Shown here: positions 48,601 to 56,300 of the stretch, in pieces
Numbering within the stretch: position 1 is the stretch's first letter
Layout of the letters: each line of letters opens with the position of its first letter
Assembly: GCA_021292105.1 (NCBI GenBank)
Contig: CM037866.1
Coordinates: forward strand, 2,898,607-2,962,606
From: Anadara kagoshimensis
Lineage: Eukaryota; Mollusca; Bivalvia; Arcoida; Arcidae
DNA length: 64,000 nucleotides
Direction: 5' to 3'
Position numbers and translations under genes: made by a program
Notes under the pieces: model-generated
Seen by the model: only the letters and a program-made list of their open reading frames with translations
Database searches by the model: none
What the model was told of the DNA's origin: nothing

Positions 48601-50624
48601 CTTTGCGATGCCTCTGGTCAGAAAATCCCAGATAACAATTCTTCCATCATTACATCCTACAGCCAGTAATGTCCCTTGTCTGTTAAAGGCACATGTGACC
48701 GCTATACTGACACAGTCCAACGCACCATCAAAATCCTGTAATAAATTAAAAAAGTTCAATAATAAATTAATATATTGTTATGATCATAATCAAGTTTTGT
48801 TTCAAGAATTTTGATTGGTCAGATATTTTCTGTTATTTTTACATGCATGGATTGGCTCTCAGTGACATGATATTATGGATGATGATGTTAACCTTCTTGC
48901 TGTTTAAGTTTAGTGTTTGCTTAAAAAGTTCTATAAATAAAATTATAATAAATGAAAGTAATTTTCTTTTTTAAATATTATAATTAACCACTTAGTCATA
49001 ACCAGGTATTCCATTGGAACCTTGGACTATGTTTTGACCCTTTGGAATTGACTGGGGAAGAGTAATGGAGTTTTAACACCCCAGTAAGATTCTTTCAGTT
49101 ATATAAAGATAAATTTTGGGGCCCAATATGCCGTCTATCATAATACATGTATCTCCTTTTAGAAAGGTGGGGAAAACTAAAGTGCCCATAGCAAACCTTC
49201 ATCAAGTGAACTGACAAATTCTCACATAAGGATCCGTCCCAGGTGAGGTTCAAACCTAAGTTAAGTTTTGGGATACACTATGGTTTTAAGTGTGTGCTTT
49301 AAACTACTGGGCCACAATAGCCCTTCTTGGAAATTGAAACCCTTGAATTTTAGGGTTAACAAAATCTCAAATAATCAAATATAAAGTAACAATTAGTGTT
49401 TCTGTTAGAAAGCCAGGAGTTGGAATAAAAAGTTTAAGAGTCAAAAACATAGTTCTCTAGGCAGTCTAGGGACTGAGAGTAAACCACAGGGTATTTATAT
49501 GTACAGAGAATGTTCCGAAAAAGAGAGAGAGAGAGAGAGAGAGTGAGAGAGAGAGAGAGAGAGAATGTGTACCTCAGGATAATTCTGCCCAAATGATTCT
49601 GAAATAAAAAAAGAAAAAATAATATTAAACAAATATTAAATAAGGTACCATAGACGTTAGACGTTTGTTGTATTAATGTTGTTTAACATCGCCTCAGCAA
49701 TTTTTCCGGATAGCTATTCATGACAAGAGCAAGTTTATTAATGTCCAAGATTAATCCAAGAACAAGTTCATGTATATGCGAAATGTGCAGTCAACTTTAA
49801 GTGCTAGCTTATAAAGAGTCAGTAGGCCACAGACAAGCATACCTCTCCCTTGTCACATTATCCCTACATCCTGACAGGTCAACCAGTTTATACTCTGTCC
49901 ACTTAATACTGGGCACCAGACTAGGAAGCAGAATATAACTCAAATTTAAAGTCTTATGCACGACACTGGTTTGAACCCACAACCTCCCACTTTCAAGGTG
50001 GACACTCTACCACTGTGCCACTGGCATGGTAGGCTGAACCTGTACATTCCATGTAGCATTATTGCTACAGACTTCAACAAGACACTTCATGGATAAATAT
50101 CCTAAGATAAAAGGACGCCATCTAACTTTGTATGTTGACGTTATACAGGGAGCTACATGCTTCTGCAACTAATTTGTTTGCATTTATAAATCTGTAAAAA
50201 AAATTATTAAATTTATGCAAAGAGACAAGTTTAAGAATACTAAATGGTAGATACATAGGCGGTTTATTTGGTAATTTCACTTGTTATAATTATAATGGCT
50301 GCAGTACTGAAAAAATTAACCGGAGTCCAAGAACTCTAATCGACACATACATAACATGGATGTACATAGGTAGAATCTGCAAAACAAACTTGTGTGACAT
50401 AATCATTAATGATTCATGACTTTGAGTTTGAATTTTGTAACGTTTTGTTTGAAAATTATTCACATTCAACAAGACCAGAATAATTATAAGTATGTAGAGG
50501 AACGAAAAAACGTCTCAAATTTGTTGCAATCAATTGATCTAAGTATAAATAGAAACAGGGAAAAATGACAACAGATAAATGGAAGTATATCAAAGTGTGC
50601 TGTACCTAACAATTCCAAATTCAT
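33205..50624 (-). CDS. RBBP5: RBBP5, COMPASS/MLL complex WD-repeat subunit (15 coding exons)
   Basis: Retinoblastoma-binding protein 5 forms the WRAD core with WDR5, ASH2L and DPY30 and stimulates nuclear H3K4 methylation. Coding exons: 50606-50624, 49573-49598, 48563-48735, 47294-47434, 46616-46703, 45866-45937, 40608-40717, 39763-39882, 38674-38827, 37884-37955, 35959-36076, 35240-35306, 34545-34641, 34212-34338, 33205-33386; phases agree throughout. It begins [15 protein letters not shown] as in vertebrates. Residues 16 to about 325 form the beta-propeller ([46 protein letters not shown]). Residues about 331-358 match the ASH2L-binding motif ([20 protein letters not shown]). EVDVTMVTP near 372-380 corresponds to the WDR5-binding motif. 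The tail is Lys/Ser-rich. The first coding exons are only 19 and 26 nt. The model ends by reading through the possible donor at 33252 to a stop at 33205 (521 residues; human 538); a further 3' exon cannot be excluded. Confidence 0.92.
34030..34185 (+). repeat. Interspersed repeat D fragment
   Basis: GAAGTTTTATGACAG, ATTATGAGATATGGCCCAGA and GACAGACAGACAAGGTGATT match the repeat at 58718-58955. In RBBP5 intron 14, next to exon 14. Confidence 0.6.
34765..34920 (-). mobile_element. SINE family B fragment
   Basis: TTTAACGCCGCATCAGCAAT, GAACAAGTTTATGTGTG and ACTAGCAGACACTCAGG; no tRNA head. RBBP5 intron 12. Confidence 0.6.
36080..36117. repeat. AAAT microsatellite at an RBBP5 acceptor
   Basis: (AAAT)n directly adjoins the acceptor of RBBP5 exon 11, so on the transcribed strand it supplies a TTTA-type tract. 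Similar tracts lie at 40730-40772 (exon 7 acceptor) and at 50758-50840 upstream of the gene. Confidence 0.85.
36591..37499. mobile_element. Non-autonomous hAT-like element in RBBP5 intron 10
   Basis: A 909-bp AT-rich element without a coding frame, bounded by CAAGGCTCTACGAT at the left and CAGGGCTCTACATTACGAG at the right (read inward). The CAGGGCT terminus and inner ACTCGCATTTGCGAG-type repeats resemble those of the complete hAT at 40901-43858, so it may be mobilised by a related transposase. No clear target duplication was seen (AAATTATA and TTATAGAT flank it). Confidence 0.6.
37655..37840. mobile_element. Inverted-repeat element M6
   Basis: CAGTTTTCATTCTAGGATTT at the left and CCTTCTAGAATGTAGCCTG at the right, with TTAAATATGGCCCATTAAGG inside. 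Related fragments at 2605-2715 and 13340-13535. Confidence 0.6.
38217..38312. mobile_element. M1 element, right-hand fragment
   Basis: CATTCTACTGGCCTTTATGA to CTTTAAGGCAGGTTGGACTG matches the right half of 29695-29862. Confidence 0.65.
38315..38500 (-). mobile_element. SINE family C copy
   Basis: CACAGTCAAGACACTCTTTC, GAAAACCAACCAATCTTTC and GTGGGATTCAAACCTAAGG; a second partial head follows up to 38640. Confidence 0.5.
38950..39070. mobile_element. M2 element, left fragment
   Basis: CATTGACCTGTCCGTTTGAC to CATATACGAGGGTCCATCC duplicates the left half of the adjacent complete copy. Confidence 0.6.
39072..39322. mobile_element. M2 element, complete copy
   Basis: CTATAGTCAAACAACATAAG-ACCTGTCC is mirrored by GACAGGTCACTGTTGTTTGC-CTATAG. 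About 250 bp, no ORF. Confidence 0.75.
40085..40600. mobile_element. M1-type element interrupted by a SINE
   Basis: CACCTCTATATAAAGACCAC on the left and GGTCTATATCTATACACAGG-TTTAACTGTA on the right are M1-like ends; SINE A (40201-40540) sits inside. Confidence 0.5.
40201..40540 (+). mobile_element. SINE family A, full-length copy
   Basis: Head CACTATGGTAGTTTGGTTGG...GGTTTTAACCCCAG; body AAGTAGTGACT-like, GGCATGATAAAGAACCCTCC; tail GTGAAATATTCTAGACTTG. Lies 68 bp past the donor of RBBP5 exon 7. Confidence 0.75.
40901..43858 (-). mobile_element. Complete-looking hAT DNA transposon in RBBP5 intron 6
   Basis: A 2,958-bp element between short imperfect terminal inverted repeats CAGGCCTTAGAT (left) and CAGGGCTTCGAT (right, read inward), typical of hAT ends. 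It contains one open transposase gene in the same orientation as RBBP5. The right end carries about six copies of CACTCGTC/GACGAGTG. The left end carries related CACTCGGCAC motifs. AAATTTAACTCGGCAC occurs as a direct repeat at 40974 and 43757. I could not find a clean 8-bp target duplication: the flanks are GTAGGTAA and AGGTATTG. Confidence 0.8.
41134..43365 (-). CDS. hAT-family transposase, 743 residues
   Basis: Cut-and-paste transposase of the hAT superfamily, resembling the ZMYM/ZNF862-like cellular relatives. The Lys-rich N-terminus is followed by a zinc-finger segment (CLYC near residue 53, HRKSAKH near 87) of TTF/BED type. The RNase-H-like core includes [10 protein letters not shown] (first catalytic Asp, about residue 203), [13 protein letters not shown] (second Asp, about 270) and [15 protein letters not shown]. 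The C-terminal dimerisation domain is recognised from [19 protein letters not shown] (about 640-660), where the catalytic Glu is expected. The acidic tail has no known role. The ORF is uninterrupted and of full family length, so the element is either young or its transposase is retained. Other-frame ORFs in the same DNA are shadows. Confidence 0.88.
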   Translation of the reverse strand: MSKPASKRKLPATESKKSEVHDKPKKKVRKFNPEWKKKFPWVDYDENSDTMFCLYCRKYPLIADQKSTLFIGTGSGGNFREESLVFHRKSAKHMACEGKWNVENKITAPLDKLLVEMSKNLDETAKRRTSALFNTAFYIAKENVSFSKFKNLCHLQVKNGVDLGTMYQNVDGCINMIKSIATTEKSKVSNDLVNKARFISVLADGSTDSAVIEQETVYVRFVGEDGLPKTQFVDIVPLSSANSDGVLKGIDTGLENVGLTREKVDSKIVGCNFDGASVMMGSKSGVSSKIKERLGRGLIIIHCVAHNLELAVLDAVKGISYLSTFQSTVQQVYKFYYYSPKRRRELVEIASVLEEASITQTGLQKTRWVASRHRALVALEKSFPTVVYHFNHSASIGKGEDRAKAKGIVKELCSERFVRFLHFMIDVTKVLSDISKQFQNDHLFISDVSVKLEVCLLKLLELKDGNGEFTTKLTSNLCNSELMCGKTNSQKVKITKSTMHFDTLFNSFIDSTLSYIDKRFKALESPPISLFKVFNHVEWPKFPTLSKFGIEEITDLVDFFRPLLSEAEQGAIPDQWLELKVRLNRQRDMTPFDIYTSFLQARPADLTAVLLLVEIMFAVSPSTAKCERSFSAMKRIKTSFRSSLKQSTLSDLMRIANMEVSLEEFDPSLSIETWLTDVKTKRYIVSQSSTSTSQVAANAEPDPDIQDPDDLPDLPQLDLNAVLEPFTGNESVEETDADSVMNK
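44003..44086 (+). mobile_element. SINE family A, 5' part of a split copy
   Basis: Body sequence (AAGTAGTGACAGTTCTTTTG to GAGACCTTAA) that continues at 45695 after the inserted 1.6-kb Helentron-like element. It dates that insertion after the SINE. Confidence 0.7.
44176..45140. repeat. 145-bp internal tandem repeats with nuclear-receptor-like half-sites
   Basis: Six full units plus a part. The anchor CATCTGTGACCTTGACC recurs at 44291, 44435, 44580, 44724, 44869 and 45014, a period of 144-145 bp. Each unit carries TGACCTTGACCTTTGAACCC followed by ATGACC. TGACCTTGA is the complement of TCAAGGTCA, the extended half-site bound by ERR and FTZ-F1/NR5A receptors. Confidence 0.9.
45596..45640. repeat. 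ACG trinucleotide microsatellite
   Basis: A run of ACG/GAC triplets near the 3' end of the Helentron-like element, in the position where pearl-type elements carry a microsatellite. Confidence 0.85.
45695..45858 (+). mobile_element. SINE family A, 3' part of a split copy
   Basis: Continues the copy interrupted at 44086: AAACCCAATGCCATG, GCAAAGGTAAAATT, CAGCTGGTGATGTC, ending near CTTGACTGGGATG. Its 3' tail stops just before RBBP5 exon 6 (45866). Confidence 0.75.
46800..47030 (+). mobile_element. SINE family B copy, head weak
   Basis: GATATGCTTGTCTGTGGCAT, GTGCTAGTACAAGGCAGACC and CATACATGAACTTGTTCTTC match the reverse of the 1690-2045 copy. Confidence 0.65.
47485..47812 (+). mobile_element. 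SINE family A, nearly full length
   Basis: Head GAGTGCTTGCTCCGTAAGTA and GGTTCAAACACCGACC; body GAAAGTCACGGTTCTCTCAG; tail GACAGGGATGTTAAACACC. RBBP5 intron 3. Confidence 0.8.
47855..48190 (-). mobile_element. SINE family C copy, rearranged
   Basis: GGTGGGGAAAACTGGAGTGC near the left and CGATTCGAAATCCAAGTGGT near the right; an unrelated segment interrupts the middle. Confidence 0.45.
49060..49325 (-). mobile_element. SINE family C copy
   Basis: AATGGAGTTTTAACACCCCA, GGGGAAAACTAAAGTGCCC, CCCAGGTGAGGTTCAAACC and a head with TAAACTACTGGGCCACAATA. Confidence 0.6.
49522..49564. repeat. GA microsatellite beside RBBP5 exon 2
   Basis: GAGAGAGA tract starting about 9 bp beyond the donor of the 26-nt exon 2 (49573-49598). 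Confidence 0.95.
49675..50030 (-). mobile_element. SINE family B, nearly full length
   Basis: TTTAACATCGCCTCAGCAAT, AGAACAAGTTCATGTATATG and AGTCAGTAGGCCACAGACAA; head at the right end (GTTTGAACCCACAACC, CTCTACCACTGTGCCACTGG). RBBP5 intron 1. Confidence 0.75.
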
Positions 50625-50757
50625 TTTCACATGCCGCCACCGGAAGAAAACAATGACTTATCTGTCCTTATGTTTCCTACGACTGTTAGAGCACCGATTC
50701 TTTCGCGCACCTGCCACCGAAATTTTATATGACGGATAGTGTGAATTTGTATCTTTC

Positions 50758-50785
50758 TTTTATTTATTTATTTATTTATTTATTT

Positions 50786-50837
<52 letters not shown>

Positions 50838-50842
50838 TTTTC
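50758..50842. repeat. TTTA microsatellite upstream of RBBP5
   Basis: About 20 units of TTTA, 130 bp upstream of the RBBP5 start codon. Confidence 0.95.
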
Positions 50843-51139
50843 TAAGAATAATTTAAATATTATTTCAACCATCTCTTTCTGAATCTGTTCACGGTACCGT
50901 ATCCAATTTTATATCTCCCGCAAATAATTAAGTTTGAGGGGGTGTGTATAGGTAGCATTATGTTTCATCCCTTTTTTGAATTGGGTTGGGACCCTTGGAA
51001 TTGGCAAAAACGCCGTTTTGAGAGAGATGACGGTTTAGAAATTGATTTTGAGATCTTTATGTAAACACAATGTACAAATAAATTGGGAAAATTACCATTA
51101 TCGATTGGAAAAATATTTTATTGCATTGGAAATGAGTCA

Positions 51140-51350
51140 CATTATTGGCCCCAAATTTAGTTCAGTAAAACCCTTGCTATCTGACCGCCCCTCTGTCCGT
51201 GTAAAATCGTGTCCGGGCCATATCTCAGAATTGTTTTTGGACGACCATCATAAAACTTGACATGAATAATCTTTCTGGACCAAAGGTGTGTAATGACCTT
51301 CAACCAAGGTTATGGCGGAAAGGTCAAGGTCGCGAGAAAAGTTAAATACT
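51140..51350 (-). repeat. Interspersed repeat D-like fragment
   Basis: CCGGGCCATATCTCAGAATT, CATCATAAAACTTGACATGA and TAATCTTTCTGGACCAAAGG are the reverse of motifs in 58718-58955; ends in AAAGGTCAAGGTCGCGAG. Confidence 0.55.
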
Positions 51351-51439
51351 GTGGCGGGGTTTTTGACTCTCAAGAGAAGTTCTAGTCTTTTTCCAGGAGT
51401 TATTGAGAATTACCCGTTAGCGAGTGCGTATATTACTTC

Positions 51440-52940
51440 AAGTTTAACCATTTGGAATCCCACAATTGTTGTCAGGCGTGATCGAAAAGTACCGTTATAC
51501 CTGTATTCTTTGTGGAATCCCACGGTTGTTGGCAGGCGTGATTGGAAAGTACAATGTACTGATATACTTGTATTCTTTGTGGAATCCCACGGCTGTTGGC
51601 AGGCGTGATCGGGAAGTACCGATATACCTGTATTCCTTGTGGAATCCCACGGTTGTTGTCAGGCGTGATAGGAAAGTGCCGATATACCTGTATTCTTTGT
51701 GGAATCCCGCGGTTGTTGTCAGGCGTGATAGGAAAGTGCCGATATACCTGTATTTCTTTCTGGAATCCCGCGGTTGTTGGCAGGCGTGATAGGAAAGTGC
51801 CGATATACCTGTATTTCTTTCTGGAATTCCGCGGTTGCTGTCAGGCGTGATCGGGAAGTACCGATATACCTGTATTCTTTGAAGAATCCCACCGATATAC
51901 CCGTATTCTTTGTGTAATCCCGCAGTTGTTGTCAGGCGTGATCGGAAAGTACCGATATACCTGTATTCTTTGTGTAATTACGCGGTTGTTGTCAGGCGTG
52001 ATCGGGAAGCACTGATATACTTGTATTCTTTGTGAAATCCCACAGTTGTTGTCAGGCGTGATCGGGAAGCACTGATATACCTGTATTATTTGAAGTTTTA
52101 CAATTTGGAATTCTACAGTTGTTGTCAGGCGTGATCGGGAACCACTGATATACCCGTATTCTTTGTGAAATCCCAAGGTTGTTGTCAGGCGTGATCGGGA
52201 AGCACTGATATGCCTGTATTATTTGTGGAATCCCACGGTTGTTGTCAGGCGTGATCGGGAAGCACCGATATACCTGTATTATTTGTGGAATTCCACGGTT
52301 GTTATCAGGCGTGATCGGGAAGCACCGATATACCCGTATTCTTTGTGAAATCCCATGGTTGTTATCAGGCGTGATCGGGAAACACTGATATACCTGTATT
52401 CTTTGTGAAATCCCATGGTTGTTATCAGGCGTGATCGGGAAGCACTGATATACCTGTATTCTTAGTGAAATCTTAGGGTTGTTATCAGGCGTGATCGGGA
52501 AGCACCTATATACCCGTTCTTTGTGAAATCCCAAGGTTGTTATCAGGCGTGATCGGGAAGCACTGATATACCTGTATTCTTAGTGAAATCTTAGGGTTGT
52601 TATCAGGCGTGATCGGGAAGCACCTATATACCCGTTCTTTGTGAAATCCCAAGGTTGTTGTCAGGCGTGATAGGGAAGCACCGATATACCTGTATTATTT
52701 GTGGAATTCCACGGTTGTTGTCAGGCGTGATAGGGAAGCACTGATATACCTGTTGTAGAATCCCACGGTTGTTGTCAGACGTGATCGGGAAGCACCGATA
52801 TACCTGTATTATTTGTGGAATTCCACGGTTGTTATCAGGCGTGATCGGGAAGCACCTATATACCCGTTCTTTGTGAAATCCCAAGGTTGTTGTCAGGCGT
52901 GATCGGGAAGCACCCATATACCTGTATTCTTTGAAGTTTA
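51440..52940. repeat. 60-bp satellite array, about 25 units
   Basis: The unit contains GTCAGGCGTGATCGGGAAGC, ACCGATATACCTGTATTCTT and TGTGAAATCCCACGGTTGTT. Because 60 is a multiple of three, stop-free frames run through many units on both strands. These give repeated ITPDNN on the minus strand and GIPRLL or YLYSLWNP on the plus strand. Nothing suggests translation. Confidence 0.95.
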
Positions 52941-53322
52941 CTCTCTCAATACAAGTAGAAAACAGATAATATATAACAATGTAAGGACGACAAAGGCATG
53001 GGAAGTAAATACCCTGAATTCTATAAATCAAATCTACAAGTGATTCAAGTAGCAATAAAACCCTAAGTGGCTGGCGAGGCCGAAAATCTGCCTCAATATT
53101 ATGTCACGTAATAAGTGCTATATATGTTGATAAATCTCGAACATGAAATGTACAAATGTGCAGGGTGCTGAAAATTCGGCCATATAGTATCCGTTCAAAC
53201 TGATCGTAGACAGTGTATGTTATGTAGTGGAAGTAAGAACCAATTTATATGTTACTGTTCCTTTTAAAGATTTTTACCTCCCAAAAGGGCTGAAAAAAGT
53301 AATGGTGGCTATGTTTTTAGAG

Positions 53323-56300
53323 ATGGAAGGACGAAGTATTCAGGTTGTTGTTACAGTGTATGTCTTGTTGTTTAGTAAGTATAGCTTTTTGGTATTTTAC
53401 AGTCGGAAATACGAGACTGAATGAATGAATGAATAATTTTATTTATTTAGTTAGTTAGTTAGTTAGTTATCTATTTTTTTTATTTTATTCTATTTCTATT
53501 TTATTTTTTATTGCAACTCTTACCAAATAACTGTTTAAATGAGCAAAGTTACGTGAAGTTAGATCCTGTTGTAATGACATGTAATCTTTTGTGTGGCATG
53601 ACTTGTACGTTTTGTCAACATTTTGACCGTCTTGTATCATGTACCACGACTAAAACTCTGTAAAACCCCAAATATGACGGGTGATTTACAATAAAATTAA
53701 TTTGGTCTAAAAATGTAGTGCGAGGCATTGGACCAGTGGGTACGGCAAAAACGTGTTTTTCTGCAGAATTTCTATTTTAGATTTTTTTTATTGCATAATT
53801 TACAATAATGAGAAACCTGAGAACTTCTTCTTTCCGATGATACCAAATTTATCAAAATCCATGGTTATTTTGATATCGAAATTATAGATTGAAAGCTGGG
53901 CGTGTTAAAAAAGGCAAATCGTACGTTTTCGCACGATTGGACAACAAAGGGTTAATCAGTGTCTTATCTTACACTGTCCCAGAGCACACTTCACCATATT
54001 CAAAATTTGTGACGAACCGTGCATTTAAACTAGAGGTGGTAATACTACAACCAACCAGATGAACATCCCCAAAAACAGGAGATGGCAAGATTCCAGTATC
54101 TAGATGAACATCTTCAATCAAACAAAGATGATAAATTTTCAGTGGCACAATTAAATTGATTTCACTAAACAAACAGGATATATATTGCACAATTTCATAA
54201 TGACTGACCAGATGAACATCTCCAATCAAACCAGAGATGGTAAGATATCAGTGACTGACCAGATGACCATCTCCAATCAAACCAGAGATGGTAAGATATC
54301 ATAGTGACTGACTAGATGACAATCTCCAATTAAACAAGAGATGGCAAGATATCATAGTGACAGACTAGATAAACATCTCCAATCAAACCAGAGAAGGTAA
54401 GATATCATAGTGACTGACTAGATGACCATCTCCAATTAAACCAGAGATGGAAAGATATTATAGTGACAGACTAGATTATCATCTCCAATTAAACCAGAGA
54501 TGGTAAGATTTCATAGTGACAGACTAGATGAACATATCCAATCAAACCAGAGATGGTAAGATTCCATAGTGACCGACTAGATAAACATCTCCAATCAAAC
54601 CAGAGATGGTACGATTTCATAGTGACTGACTAGATGAACATATCCAATCAAACCGGAGATGGTTAAGTATTTGGTTTACATTGTAAGCTATGGTTTTGCT
54701 TCTTCTGGTATTTTCAAACTTCGTATTTTGAAAAAAAAGTTATCGAAAATAACTAAATCGACTTGGGATTACGGACAGGTAAAATCTTTAGACCCTGTCC
54801 TATATTCACATACAATTTAGGGTTCAAAAGGGATTCACAAAGTCAATCCTTTAAATTAAATAAAATCAACTACGTTGATTAAAGTATTGATGTTTAACAC
54901 TCCAGTCAAGAATATTTCATTTAAACCGGGGTGTCAGTAGCAGAAATGTTTACCTTTGCAGTGTACTCGGGGCAATGTTCAGGGAGGGTTCTTTAACGTG
55001 CCACGCCTGCCGTGACACGGGACATCGGTTTTACGGTCTCATTTAAAGGACCCAGCGACTTTAATAATTTCTAAATGCCGAGTGCTTGGGGAAAGAACAG
55101 CCATTACCTATTTCTAGGTCAGACCAGACCGCGGTTCAAACCCATGACCTCCAACACGCAGCGAGCATCCTACCAACTGAGCTACCGTATTGGTTAACCT
55201 CTACCTGGGACATAGGGTATAATTTATAACTGGTATAGATTAACAACAAACGTCTGCCGAACAACTTCAAGAGAGGATTTAAATAAATAATTCATAAATT
55301 TTCCTTCATTATAAATTACCATAGATATCTTTAAAATATGAAATAATGACGTTAAATCAAGACATGCTGTTGACTCGGGGTTTATAAGCTGATGTAATTT
55401 ACGTCACATTGGTAAATATTCTCTCTCTGGTTACTTCGAAAGAGACTTTTAAGACCGATTTCCTGTTTTTAAAACTGAATGCATTCCCTAAACATTTTTG
55501 TAAAACGCCGATTGGTTGATTTATTTCATGGTATATTTCAACAGGTTCAGTATTTGGTATTGACTCTCATCAGGTACAAAAACTTGTATAAACTACCCGA
55601 CAGCCTGACTGCGAAACAGATCAAATTAGAAGCGGGCCATCAATTGGTTGTCGTCTCTCTGTTTTTCAAAACGCTAATTGGCTTATTTATTGTATTCATT
55701 TTCACAGATTCGGTACTTGGTATACTGCGAATCAGAAAACCAAATCTAGCAAAATACGTAAAAAGCGGAGATCCATTGGCTGGCTTCTCTCTATTTCGTT
55801 AAATGCTGATTGTTTATTTATTTTGTCACCCTTCAGAGAAATTTCTCGCATAGCGATTGGTTAACTTGCCGGGGTACATGGAACTACATATAGAGATAAC
55901 TCTATGTATGTTCGGAAATCTGCCGGGGTGTATAAACGCACGCGACGTTTAGCGGTAAAAGGGAAGTAACTCGTACTTCACTGACGTCTAGTTACAGTAA
56001 ACAAACATGGCAACGGCGTACGCAAGTCACATAAAATACGAAATGGAAGTTAAAAAGATCCAACTGGTAACGCTTTGAAGGGTGACAAAAACGTTATACA
56101 GGGCTTTGGCAGGTTACACGGCCCCATGTACCCCGTCAAAGATGAATGTACCCTGAGCCGCAGGCTCAGGGTACATTCATCTTTGACGGGGTACATGGGG
56201 CCGTGTAACCTGCCAAAGTCCTGTATAACTTATAATATTTATTTTCACAGGTTCGGTATTGGGTATCGACACCCAACAGACACAGAAGCTCTGCCATGAT

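Noticed and set aside
51312-53055. Several overlapping open frames of 80-160 residues on both strands.
   Set aside because: Chance products of the 60-bp satellite.
55479-55802. A 107-residue plus-strand open frame as a separate gene.
   Set aside because: It runs across two decayed exon-2 copies and intron sequence; no domain.
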